From the NCBI GenBank assembly GCA_018823175.1, contig JAHJIY010000006.1, positions 1 through 64,000 on the forward strand: a stretch of 64,000 nt of DNA, read 5' to 3'. The translations under genes were made by a program, and so were the position numbers. The DNA comes from Pseudomonadota bacterium (GTDB lineage Bacteria; Desulfobacterota; Desulfobulbia; Desulfobulbales; JAHJIY01). Every line of letters begins with the position of its first letter. Position 1 is the stretch's first letter. The notes beneath the pieces were generated by a model. The model made no database searches. It was not told the origin of the DNA and saw only the letters and a list, made by a program, of their open reading frames with translations. This document shows positions 57,004-64,000 of the stretch, in pieces.

Positions 57004-57462
57004 CTAGCCTCGCCTTTGCCGCAGGCAGATCAGTTGAGTTTGTTGCCAACCGAGTTTATGGTAAAAATTCAGGGCGGCTGAATTTTGCCGGTCGGCCAGG
57101 AGTTGCAGGCGGCAGGCGCCCTGTTTGGCCGCCCACTTGGCGAGGCGGTCCAGAAGTTTGCGGCCAAGGCCCCGGTTGCGCCATGGTTTGGCGACTACCA
57201 CATCCTCAACCAGCAGGGCCGGGCCGCCTTCTGCCGTGGAAATCGTTAACTGGCCGGTACACATGCCAACCACCTGGTCATTGATCTCCGCCACCAGGAC
57301 ACAGCAACTCTCGCTTTTTAATAAAAGGGCCAGGCCTCTTTGTTGGCGTTTTTCATCAAAAGAAAAATCTTCCTCAATGGTAAAGAGTAAGGCCAAAAGA
57401 CTGGTGAGGTCGGCGATATCACGCGGTTCGGCGGGCCGGATTTTTACGTTCGATTTAGTCAT
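57004..57462 (-). CDS. GNAT-family N-acetyltransferase
   Basis: The 152-residue protein has the GNAT fold: the acetyl-CoA pyrophosphate loop appears as PWRNRGLGRKLLDRL (RxxGxG/A), preceded by the beta-4 strand LLVEDVVVAKPW and followed by LQLLADRQNSAALNFYHKLGW. The substrate is unknown; it could acetylate a protein or a small molecule. It is the last gene of the nifH-I1-I2-D-K operon, and its start overlaps the preceding gene's stop by 8 bases, so it is translated together with nif products. I chose ATG 57462 over an upstream start. Confidence 0.85.
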   Translation of the reverse strand: MTKSNVKIRPAEPRDIADLTSLLALLFTIEEDFSFDEKRQQRGLALLLKSESCCVLVAEINDQVVGMCTGQLTISTAEGGPALLVEDVVVAKPWRNRGLGRKLLDRLAKWAAKQGACRLQLLADRQNSAALNFYHKLGWQQTQLICLRQRRG

Positions 57463-57769
57463 GAAATTCCAGAATGATCGTCTCGTCATTCTCGCCGGGG
57501 CAGAGCTTATAAAATTCGCCACGACTGATCGTCAGACCCTGCCGGGGCGCTTCGTCTTCCAGTTTGCCAATACTGTCGGTAATCTCGGTCTGGCTCGCTT
57601 CTTCATTGATGTGGACAATTAACGAGCGGCCATTTTGGCCAAATTGGAGCAGAAAGGCATTATGTTCCAGGAAGATCAGGTCCTCATAGGCATAAGAGAT
57701 GCCCATGCCTATATTTTCGACCAGTTGTTTTACTTTGCCTAGGGGTTTCATGGTTGTTTCCTTGTTCAT
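57455..57769 (-). CDS. Hypothetical protein in nif operon
   Basis: An unrecognised 104-residue acidic protein without signal peptide. It appears mixed alpha/beta (GISYAYEDLIFLEHNAFLLQ, RSLIVHINEEA). It sits between the 143-aa gene and the GNAT gene with tight spacing, implying a shared transcript with nifHDK. Alternative start at the second Met (residue 7) is possible. Confidence 0.65.
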   Translation of the reverse strand: MNKETTMKPLGKVKQLVENIGMGISYAYEDLIFLEHNAFLLQFGQNGRSLIVHINEEASQTEITDSIGKLEDEAPRQGLTISRGEFYKLCPGENDETIILEFHD

Positions 57770-57787
57770 TTTGGTTCCGGGTAACGG

Positions 57788-58219
57788 TTACAGGGCATGG
57801 GCAAAAGTTTGCATTTTTTCGCCCAGACAGAGCATGGCCGGAATTCTGGCCATGCCGGGCGGGACAATGCTGAAACCCTCAAGATCGCAGATATCCTGAT
57901 ACTTGTCAAACTCGAGGAGGCCTTCCCTGATCTCGTTAATCCCCCCGGGGAAGGTTTCGTCAATGGCCTCAACCAGGTCTCTCATCGTATGGTTGTAGGG
58001 CAATTTGCCGCGTTGCATCAGGGATGCCATGACAAATTTTTCAATGGCCATGGCAATCAGGTTATATAAAATCTCCGAAGTGAAAACCGGTCGGCCTTTA
58101 GTGTGGGCGCCAATCGCGGTTTTAAGAAAGCGGTCGCCATCACCGAGAAATTCCTCCCAACCTTGAATGGGTTGGACCGGCTTCAGATCTGCTAATCTAA
58201 AATTGACCGATGTATTCAT
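57788..58219 (-). CDS. Hypothetical protein in nif operon, HEPN-like helical pattern
   Basis: The 143-residue protein is predominantly helical. The stretch EILYNLIAMAIEKFVMASLM, followed by NHTMRDLVEAIDE, resembles the helical pattern of HEPN domains (hydrophobic helix, then a conserved His at the start of the next), but the RNase motif RxxxxxH is not visible. It lies between the ferredoxin gene and the 104-aa gene, in the nif operon. The role is unknown; a helper for nitrogenase maturation or regulation is only an inference from context. Confidence 0.65.
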   Translation of the reverse strand: MNTSVNFRLADLKPVQPIQGWEEFLGDGDRFLKTAIGAHTKGRPVFTSEILYNLIAMAIEKFVMASLMQRGKLPYNHTMRDLVEAIDETFPGGINEIREGLLEFDKYQDICDLEGFSIVPPGMARIPAMLCLGEKMQTFAHAL

Positions 58220-58285
58220 GATTTATGTTTTCTCCGGCGGACTATCTGCCTGTGAAGTTATCTTTCAATTTTTTCCGGCTAGCGG

Positions 58286-58588
58286 CTATTCAATCAGATA
58301 GTCGGCGGCCGGGGCACCATCTTTCAGGCCATCAAGGACTGTATCGATGGCCTCTTCACTGTCGATCCCTTTGAACCACCAGTTCTCGGGCTGCACCACC
58401 ATGATCGGGCCTTTCTCGCACTGTTTCAGGCAGGTGGTGGCAGTGACCAGACAGTCAAGACCACGGTCGAGGATTTCTTCTTCCAGATATTGCAGGAATC
58501 CGTCGGTCTGTTTGTGGCAGATTCCTTTTTTGTCGCCGGCGACACGAAAGCTCTGGCAGACTAATATTTGACGTGCAGGGGTAGCCAT
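58286..58588 (-). CDS. Thioredoxin-like [2Fe-2S] ferredoxin
   Basis: The 100-residue ferredoxin has the Cys pattern of the thioredoxin-fold [2Fe-2S] family: Cys11 and Cys24 (CQSFRVAGDKKGIC) and Cys53, Cys57 (CLKQC), followed by GPIMVVQPENWWF. Relatives are the Clostridium pasteurianum [2Fe-2S] ferredoxin, which interacts with the MoFe protein, and Azotobacter Shethna protein I. Its location in the nif operon supports a redox or protective role with nitrogenase. Confidence 0.92.
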   Translation of the reverse strand: MATPARQILVCQSFRVAGDKKGICHKQTDGFLQYLEEEILDRGLDCLVTATTCLKQCEKGPIMVVQPENWWFKGIDSEEAIDTVLDGLKDGAPAADYLIE

Positions 58589-58652
58589 GGGAATTCTCCT
58601 TATCTAGTTTTCAGGGGATAGATAGTTTTAAATCTGTCTCCAATATAAATTA

Positions 58653-59816
58653 TTATTTTTTACATTTACCTTTCTTGCCGCCGCCGTAGAGCCGATCAAC
58701 CGTTCCTTCAATCTCGTGGTCGGTGATCAAAACGGGAATGCCGTGTTCGGCCAGAATGCGCCTGGGGCTTTCACCGGCGCTGGCGGTCAGAACCGCAAAA
58801 CAGTCGGTTAATGAGCGGCTCAATTCCTCCCAGCGGGAGCTGCCGCTGCCCGGTTCCGGAACTGGTCTGGTGGTGAGCAGACAGATCAGGCCGTCTCCTC
58901 TTGGCCCGTAGATCAGCACCTGATAGGCCTGGCCCAGATGGAGGTTGATTTCCATGCCATTGGAGCTGACCACCGCAATATTGGGCCTGGTTTTAGAGGG
59001 TTTAGGCTGGAGGGTTGCGATGTCTTGGCAGGCGCCGAGCAATGACGGGCAACCAACCCCGAGTTGATTTTCCTTTTCCTCGTCAAGCCGGGTTTGCAGA
59101 TGTTTTGCGGCTTTTTTCCGCAATTGCTGCATGGTCTCCGGGCTTGGACGCTCAAGGAGTGATTCCGCTTCGTCGGCCGCCGGGTGATAGGGGACAATGA
59201 TCATGTCCGCCGCCCCGTATCCTGCCATCAATTCGGCAATATTTTCAATGTGGTGATCATTAAAGCCGGGATAGACCGTGCTGCGAATCGTGACGGCGCA
59301 TCCGGCCTGGGCAAAGGCTTGCACCGCCTTTTTTTGTTCGGTGATCAGAAGTTCGGTTGCCTGCGCCAAAGGAATTGTGTTTTTGCCCGGCCGGATCCAG
59401 GCGTATAATTTGCCCGCTACGGTAAGATCTACCGCATCAACCAACAAGGTGACGCTTTTTACTCCCGCTTTCGCCAGGGACTTTGCGTGTTTTTCACTAT
59501 ATAAACCAAGGGTCGTGATCGAAAGCGCCAGTTCGGGATATTTTCGCCGGATGAGGTTAAGGATTTCGATGGTACCGTTGATCTCAGCTAACGGATCTCC
59601 CGGACCATTGAGATCGATCGCCTTGATTTGCGCGCCTTGTTTGATATTTTCCGCCAGCCAGGTAAGTGCTCCGATTGGGGGCACCGCCCTGGCCGGTGAA
59701 TCGATTGGATCAAAGCGAATCCGGCAAAAAGCCCGAGGCGCAACCGGCAACGTGAGCCTGGTTGGACGGGCTTGCTTGGCGCTTATTTTGTTTTCAGCTA
59801 ATTCAATGATAGTCAT
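58653..59816 (-). CDS. NifB paralogue lacking radical-SAM cysteines, with NifX/NafY-like C-terminal domain
   Basis: The 387-residue protein aligns with NifB (38266-39543) along its length: LPVAPR/LPVAPK, NGPGDP/AGPGDP, YPGFNDHHIENIA/IPGINDHHVEAIA, then a NifX/NafY domain (RPNIAVVSSNGMEINLHLGQ). All three cluster-binding cysteines are lost: NifB C34, C38 and C41 correspond to Ala29, Ile33 and Asp36. The CxxC of MRHCTRC is also gone. The frame is intact and lies in the operon after nifK, so it is not a decaying pseudogene by appearance. It may carry or chaperone NifB-co or FeMo-co without making it. Confidence 0.85.
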   Translation of the reverse strand: MTIIELAENKISAKQARPTRLTLPVAPRAFCRIRFDPIDSPARAVPPIGALTWLAENIKQGAQIKAIDLNGPGDPLAEINGTIEILNLIRRKYPELALSITTLGLYSEKHAKSLAKAGVKSVTLLVDAVDLTVAGKLYAWIRPGKNTIPLAQATELLITEQKKAVQAFAQAGCAVTIRSTVYPGFNDHHIENIAELMAGYGAADMIIVPYHPAADEAESLLERPSPETMQQLRKKAAKHLQTRLDEEKENQLGVGCPSLLGACQDIATLQPKPSKTRPNIAVVSSNGMEINLHLGQAYQVLIYGPRGDGLICLLTTRPVPEPGSGSSRWEELSRSLTDCFAVLTASAGESPRRILAEHGIPVLITDHEIEGTVDRLYGGGKKGKCKK

Positions 59817-59870
59817 TGGCGCGGCCTGTAATTTAAAAATAGGCGGGGGTTTAATCCCGCCTGAAAATGT

Positions 59871-61244
59871 TTAGAGGACCAGTTCAAATTTCTCTTCTGG
59901 ATCATCTCGATCCTTGCGGTCCATGAGAACGCCGAGTATTTTTTCCAGCAGCCGCAAGCCGCCCTTGTAGCCGACCGTCGGGAAATACTGGTGGCCCTGG
60001 CGGTCGAGAATCGGGAAGCCCCAGCGGACAAAGGGTAGATCTTCATCACGGGCAATATACTTGCAGTAGGTGTTGCCGATGATCAGGTCGACCGGTTCAT
60101 TTTTTATCCACTGGTGGAGCAGGAACATGTCACCTTTGGCCTTTACCTTGACTTCACAGTCCATATCCTTGGTGATCTCCCTGATCCGTTTTTCAAACTT
60201 CTTGCCTGGGGTACCGGTCACAATGTGGATAGGCTGCATGTCGATTGACACCAGAAACTCAGTCATCGCGATGAGCTGATCCGGGTCGCCGACCAGGGCA
60301 ACTTTTTTATGATAAAGGTACTGGTGCATATCGGAAATCATATCCACCAGCTGGCCGCGCTCCACACTTATTTCATCGGGGACGGTTTTACCGGCCACGG
60401 TGCGCAGCGCATCAATAAAGCGATCGGTGGCCATCAAGCCAAATGGCATATCCAGAATACTGCACGGCACTTTGTGCTGGGTGTCCAGGTAGCGGGCCGC
60501 ATCGGCCGAGCACCATTCGCCCAGGGCCAGGGTGCCGATTGAGTCGCCGGTTGATTTCAATTCGGCAATGGTCGTGCCGCCGTCCGGGAACATCTTGTAT
60601 TCACCTGATAATGGGCCATTAAGCACGCCCGAGGTATCGGGGAAAAGAATATGCTTGATGCCGATCAGGTTGGCCAGCCGTTTAATCTCTTCCATATCGG
60701 CCGGTTCAACCCAGCCCGGGATGATGTTGACCTTGCCGTTTTTTTTGCCGGTCGGAACCGCCATTTCGGCCATGGCGCGCACCATGCTGGAAAAACCGGT
60801 GACATGGGAGCCGGCGTAACTCGGGGTTGAGGCGCTGATAAACTCCTTGCCTGGCGGAATTTTGCCTTCCATTTCGGCCTTGATCTTGATCTGCTTAAGA
60901 TCATCGCCAATGGTCTCGGAAAGGCAGGTGGTATGGGCCGCGATAATCTCAGGATCATAAACGGTAAAAATATTATTGATCGCCTGCATCATATTGGCCT
61001 GACCACCGAAGACCGATGACCCCTCGGTAAATGAGCTGGTCGCGGCGGAGATCGGTTCCTTGTAATGCCTAGTCAGAGTGCTGCGATGGTAGGCGCAACA
61101 TCCCTGGGAGCCATGACTGTGCGGCAGGCATCCGTGGATCCCCAGGGCCGCGTACATGGCGCCGATCGGCTGGCAGGTTTTGGCCGGATTAATCGTCAGG
61201 CCGCTGCGCTCGGTTATTTCTTTTGGTGTATGTCTTAGTAACAT
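59871..61244 (-). CDS. nifK: Nitrogenase MoFe protein beta chain
   Basis: The 457-residue subunit has the three P-cluster cysteines, C24 (AKTCQPIG), C49 (GSQGCCAY) and the Cys of HTTCLSETIGDD, and the Ser region TPSYAGSHVTGF. It lacks the long N-terminal extension of Azotobacter NifK, as in clostridial and other anaerobe-type enzymes. It lies 118 bases downstream of nifD; a hairpin fills part of that gap. Together with NifD it forms the alpha2-beta2 MoFe protein that reduces N2. Confidence 0.97.
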   Translation of the reverse strand: MLLRHTPKEITERSGLTINPAKTCQPIGAMYAALGIHGCLPHSHGSQGCCAYHRSTLTRHYKEPISAATSSFTEGSSVFGGQANMMQAINNIFTVYDPEIIAAHTTCLSETIGDDLKQIKIKAEMEGKIPPGKEFISASTPSYAGSHVTGFSSMVRAMAEMAVPTGKKNGKVNIIPGWVEPADMEEIKRLANLIGIKHILFPDTSGVLNGPLSGEYKMFPDGGTTIAELKSTGDSIGTLALGEWCSADAARYLDTQHKVPCSILDMPFGLMATDRFIDALRTVAGKTVPDEISVERGQLVDMISDMHQYLYHKKVALVGDPDQLIAMTEFLVSIDMQPIHIVTGTPGKKFEKRIREITKDMDCEVKVKAKGDMFLLHQWIKNEPVDLIIGNTYCKYIARDEDLPFVRWGFPILDRQGHQYFPTVGYKGGLRLLEKILGVLMDRKDRDDPEEKFELVL

Positions 61245-61315
61245 TTTTATATCCTCTTAAATGTCCTCTTAATGGTTGTGGTAAACCGGTGGCCGGCTCA
61301 TGGGTAAGGGCTTGA

Positions 61316-61354
61316 GTCAGAAGCGCCGCAACGTCGGTTCCGGCGACTTCTGAC
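61316..61354. other. Stem-loop between nifD and nifK
   Basis: GTCAGAAG pairs with CTTCTGAC, and the inner CGCCG with CGGCG, around a 12-base loop with a one-base asymmetry. There is no T-run on either side, so it is more likely an mRNA stability or translation element than a terminator. Confidence 0.65.
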
Positions 61355-61362
61355 GCCGCCAT

Positions 61363-63003
61363 TTATTCCCAGTTATACGATGCCGATAGCTGGGGGTTTT
61401 TTTGCCACGGGGCCTGCATGTAACCCCAGACCCGGCTGTTCACCAGTCGATCAATTTCATGGTAGAAATTAACGGCGCCTTTAAATCCGGCATACGGCCC
61501 GCCGGAATCGTAGCTGTGCAGCTGTTTCATCGGGATCCCCAGTTTCTGGACGGAGTATTTCTCCTTGATCCCGGCGCAGAAGATATCAGGTCTCATCAGT
61601 TCGACCAGTTTTTCGGCCTCGTACTGATTGAGATCATCAATGATCAGCGTGTCTTTGGCCATGTCGGGGAGAAGCCCGGCATAATCCTTGAATTTGAGTC
61701 CGGCCTTTTCGAGGGCCGCCATCTCCTTGGCTGATTTACGCGGGTTGTAGCGGGTGGCATCCGCTTCCACTTCAAGCTCTTCGATGTTCCGGCTGTCGGC
61801 GTCGACTTTCAGGTCTGGAATGACCTGGCGTCCTTCATAATCATCTCGATGGGCGAATTCGTAGCCGGCCGAGATGGTCTTCATCCCCATCTCATTAAAA
61901 AGTTCCTGATAATGATGGGCCCGGGAACCGCCGACAAACATCATCGCGGTTTTGCCTTCGGTCCTGGTCCGCACCTCGCGGCTGATTTTCTCAACCTCGG
62001 GCATCTCTTCGGCGATCACTTTTTCAACTGTGTCAATCAGCTTTTTATCAGCGAAATACTGGGCGATTTTGCGCAGTGATTTGGCGGTGGCATTGGCTCC
62101 GATAAAGTTGACCTTGATCCACGGAATGCCGTATTTGGTTTCCAGCATGTCGGCCACGTAGTTGATCGAACGATGACACATGACCGCATTTAGATCGGCG
62201 GTGTGGGCCGAGGCAAACTGGTCATAGGTCGAGTTCCCCGAAAAGGTGGCAATATTGGTGATGCCGCATTTTTTAAAGATTCGGTCGATCTCAAAACCGT
62301 CGCCGCCAATGTTGTATTCGCCCAGCAGGTTTATTTTGAACTTGCCTGGTTTGACTTCATCATTTTCACCAACGATATGCCGGAAAACCTGGTTATTGGC
62401 GATATGATGGCCGGCTGACTGGGAAACTCCCTTGTATCCCTCACAACTGAAAGCATAGACATTACAGTCGCCGAACTTTTCCTTCATGTTCTTGGTCACG
62501 GTATGGATATCATCGCCGATCAGACCTACCGGGCAGGTGGCAAAGACGGCGATCGACTTCGGGTGAAAGAGGTCATAGGCCTCCTGAATCGCCCGGGCCA
62601 GTTTCTTTTCGCCGCCGAAGATGATGTCTTGCTCCTGCATATCGGTTGAAAAACAATAGGTCATGTAATTCTCGCCATCAGGCCCGGCCGAGGTCTGGTT
62701 GCGCCGGGTCAGCCAGGCGTAAAAGCTGCAGCCGATCGGACCATGCACCAGATTGACGATGTCGCGGGTTGGCCCCATGATGACGCCCTTGCAACCGGCA
62801 TAAGTACAGCCGCGCATGGTGATAATCCCGGGGATTGTCCTGACATTGGCCTGGATTTCCGGAGTTTCGTTTTCCTGCGCTTCGTTAATGAGGATCTGTT
62901 TCGCCCTTTTGCGCGCGACCTTGGGTGGATATTTTTTGAGCAGCTCTTCCTTGATCTCAGTGGGGTCCCACTGCACGAGCTTTTTTTTGGTTGCAATTGC
63001 CAT
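61363..63003 (-). CDS. nifD: Nitrogenase MoFe protein alpha chain
   Basis: The 546-residue subunit has P-cluster cysteines C66 (RGCTYAGC), C92 (HGPIGC) and the Cys of FATCPVGLIGDD; the substrate-site Gln and His in GVSQSAGHHIAN; the FeMo-co Cys in NAVMCHRSINYV; and the FeMo-co His in QLHSYDSGGPY. The C-terminal half contains the insertion that lengthens NifD in clostridia and other anaerobes. These residues indicate an active Mo enzyme. The 5' neighbour nifI2 is 18 bases away. Confidence 0.97.
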   Translation of the reverse strand: MAIATKKKLVQWDPTEIKEELLKKYPPKVARKRAKQILINEAQENETPEIQANVRTIPGIITMRGCTYAGCKGVIMGPTRDIVNLVHGPIGCSFYAWLTRRNQTSAGPDGENYMTYCFSTDMQEQDIIFGGEKKLARAIQEAYDLFHPKSIAVFATCPVGLIGDDIHTVTKNMKEKFGDCNVYAFSCEGYKGVSQSAGHHIANNQVFRHIVGENDEVKPGKFKINLLGEYNIGGDGFEIDRIFKKCGITNIATFSGNSTYDQFASAHTADLNAVMCHRSINYVADMLETKYGIPWIKVNFIGANATAKSLRKIAQYFADKKLIDTVEKVIAEEMPEVEKISREVRTRTEGKTAMMFVGGSRAHHYQELFNEMGMKTISAGYEFAHRDDYEGRQVIPDLKVDADSRNIEELEVEADATRYNPRKSAKEMAALEKAGLKFKDYAGLLPDMAKDTLIIDDLNQYEAEKLVELMRPDIFCAGIKEKYSVQKLGIPMKQLHSYDSGGPYAGFKGAVNFYHEIDRLVNSRVWGYMQAPWQKNPQLSASYNWE

Positions 63004-63021
63004 TGTTCTCTCCTTATCTCG

Positions 63022-63396
63022 TTAGGCGATGGATTTCGCGCCGGTCTCGCCGGTACGGACGCGGACCGCATCGGTAATCGGGAGCACAAACACCTTGCCG
63101 TCGCCGGGCTTGCCGGTCTGATTAGTATTCATTATGGTTTCAATCACACAGGTGACCTGATCATCCGGGACCACCACCGTTACCATGCGTTTGGGGTAGA
63201 GTTTGCCTTTTTCGCCAAGAAGAGCGGCGGCTTCCTCATAACCCTGCTGGGTGCCGGCAAGGACCTTTGGGTTGATAAAGCCCTTGCCGCGGCCATGGGC
63301 CTCATGGGCAAAGAAGGCGTCAACTCCGCAGTCGGTCAAGGCTTGCTTGGTCTGGTTCATCATGTTTATCCGCACCACGGCGATCACCTCTTTCAT
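63022..63396 (-). CDS. nifI2: Nitrogenase-regulating PII protein NifI2
   Basis: The 124-residue PII-family protein has the core KEVIAVVRINMMNQTKQAL, a long T-loop region without the uridylylated Tyr of GlnB, and the B-loop KPGDGKVFVLP. NifI1 and NifI2 form a complex that inhibits nitrogenase directly in response to ammonium, relieved by 2-oxoglutarate. The place between nifH and nifD is diagnostic. Its start overlaps the nifI1 stop by four bases. Confidence 0.95.
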   Translation of the reverse strand: MKEVIAVVRINMMNQTKQALTDCGVDAFFAHEAHGRGKGFINPKVLAGTQQGYEEAAALLGEKGKLYPKRMVTVVVPDDQVTCVIETIMNTNQTGKPGDGKVFVLPITDAVRVRTGETGAKSIA

Positions 63397-63749
63397 GCCG
63401 GTACCCCCTCCGCCGCAGCGGCGGTGTCCATGACGCCGGAACTGATCGTATATGACTCCTCAACCGGACTGATGAAAATTTTACCATCACCGAAAGCGCC
63501 CTTGCCTTTTGAGCGGGCTGTTTCCATGATGGTTTTGATGACGAAATCTTTGTCGGCGGCGTTGACCACACTCATCAACATGACTTTTGGGATCTCATCG
63601 TAGGTCACTTCGCCGATTTTAATACCACGCTGCTTGCCGCGTCCGGCTACTGAGTATTTGGTTACCGCCGGAAAACCAGCATCCATGAGGGCGGCAAGAA
63701 TTGCATCGGCTTTTTCGGGCCGGATAATTGATCTGATCATGATCATCAT
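63393..63749 (-). CDS. nifI1: Nitrogenase-regulating PII protein NifI1
   Basis: The 118-residue PII-family protein shows MIRSIIRPEKADAILAAL, the shorter T-loop region RGKQRGIKIGEVTYDEIPK and the B-loop GAFGDGKIFISPVEE. It works with NifI2 in switching nitrogenase off after ammonium addition. It follows nifH after 85 bases, which hold a hairpin. Confidence 0.95.
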   Translation of the reverse strand: MMIMIRSIIRPEKADAILAALMDAGFPAVTKYSVAGRGKQRGIKIGEVTYDEIPKVMLMSVVNAADKDFVIKTIMETARSKGKGAFGDGKIFISPVEESYTISSGVMDTAAAAEGVPA

Positions 63750-63800
63750 TGTTATTTCTCCTGATAAATTTTTTTACGGGTAATTTTTTATCCTTACTTG

Positions 63801-63817
63801 TCCTGCCCGGAGCAGGA
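63801..63817. other. Small hairpin between nifH and nifI1
   Basis: TCCTGC pairs with GCAGGA around a 5-base loop. No T-run follows on the minus strand, so partial termination or protection of the nifH 3' end is more likely than full termination. Confidence 0.5.
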
Positions 63818-63834
63818 CGTCCTTCCACCGCTAA

Positions 63835-64000
63835 CTAGGCGGCTTCCATTAAGCCGTATTGCATCAACAGCTTTTCAAGTTCTTCGATGTCCATCGGGGT
63901 GGGGATGACGAAATCTTTGTTGCCGTCGATGGCCTTGGCCAGGTTCCGGTAAACATCGGCCTGGGGGACTTCCGGGTTCCACTCGATGACCGTCTTGCGA
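63835..64000 (-). CDS. nifH: Nitrogenase Fe protein (C-terminal 54 codons, truncated by window end)
   Basis: The visible end reads [20 protein letters not shown] and ends with [15 protein letters not shown], the conserved C-terminal segment of NifH (KTVIE...QA..YR.LA, FVIP.P, EELL..YGL). The catalytic P-loop and cluster cysteines lie beyond the window. NifH donates electrons to MoFe protein and takes part in cofactor insertion. The gene is 85 bases upstream of nifI1. Confidence 0.93.
   Translation of the reverse strand, partial: RKTVIEWNPEVPQADVYRNLAKAIDGNKDFVIPTPMDIEELEKLLMQYGLMEAA

Noticed and set aside
57788-58219. Calling the 143-aa nif-operon protein a HEPN RNase toxin
   Set aside because: The helical pattern is suggestive but the catalytic RxxxxxH motif and a partner antitoxin are absent.
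61460-61530. NifD has Ala where Azotobacter has His in GPYHG, which at first suggested loss of the FeMo-co histidine
   Set aside because: Counting from the Azotobacter C-terminus places that His at 451; the actual ligand (His442) is the His nine residues earlier, which is present here in QLHSYD.

Overview
The window reads as part of the chromosome of an anaerobic, diazotrophic Desulfobacterota (deltaproteobacterial) bacterium, close to the replication origin. Supporting this: a dnaN-gyrB-gyrA-gpsA-parA-parB run with two perfect parS sites; a hemA-rpmH-rnpA-yidD-yidC-jag-mnmE run; an AtpI/AtpB/AtpE cluster separated from the rest of the ATP synthase; a respiratory-type PyrK/PyrDB pair; rubredoxin; a multihaem CxxCH lipoprotein; and a Mo-nitrogenase cluster of the anaerobe type, with nifI1-nifI2 between nifH and nifD and a thioredoxin-like [2Fe-2S] ferredoxin. 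The genus is inferred only loosely (Desulfobulbales-like).

Layout. 1-9.4 kb: replication and segregation genes (+). 9.5-17.7 kb: pyrimidine, nucleotidase, haem (hemL), F0 ATP synthase, phosphorylase and RimO genes (+). 17.7-23.1 kb: mixed strands, with HU/IHF, RluB, UbiD, PilZ, YjbQ and two unknown proteins. 23.3-31.7 kb: sirohaem/haem/cytochrome assembly genes (precorrin-2 dehydrogenase, CcsA, HemA), then the ribosomal-protein L34/RNase P/YidC/Jag/MnmE block. 31.9-34.4 kb: a cNMP-HDOD regulator, rubredoxin, hpt and tRNA-Arg(TCG), followed by a non-coding stretch with a partial copy of the tRNA 3' end and a MITE-like inverted repeat.

34.7-42.6 kb (-): nifE-nifN-nifB-modA-modB-modC-nifV. This joins assembly of the iron-molybdenum cofactor (scaffold, cluster core, homocitrate) to molybdate import. 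Upstream lies a textbook NifA-type control region (TGT-N10-ACA enhancer, perfect IHF consensus, -24/-12 promoter), with a second, divergent -24/-12 element in front of a small Nif11-family gene. 57.0-64.0 kb (-): nifH(partial)-nifI1-nifI2-nifD-nifK, then a NifB paralogue that has lost all radical-SAM cysteines, a ferredoxin, two unknown small proteins and a GNAT acetyltransferase.

Between the two nif operons (43.6-56.9 kb) lies an accessory segment. It holds a histidine kinase, a TPR-like lipoprotein and a sigma54 response regulator in the QseE-QseG-QseF (GlrK-QseG-GlrR) order, followed by a ten-haem-site lipoprotein with four tandem haem modules and its own -24/-12 promoter. It also holds an RluA-type pseudouridine synthase, an exported unknown protein, a 969-aa mosaic lipoprotein (PKD, beta-helix, MopE-like and TolB-like parts) and a 436-aa protein with a possible RelA/SpoT-like C-terminal half.

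Base composition shifts strongly: the dnaN end is very AT-rich and the nif half is GC-rich. No rRNA, CRISPR array, prophage or intact insertion sequence was seen.
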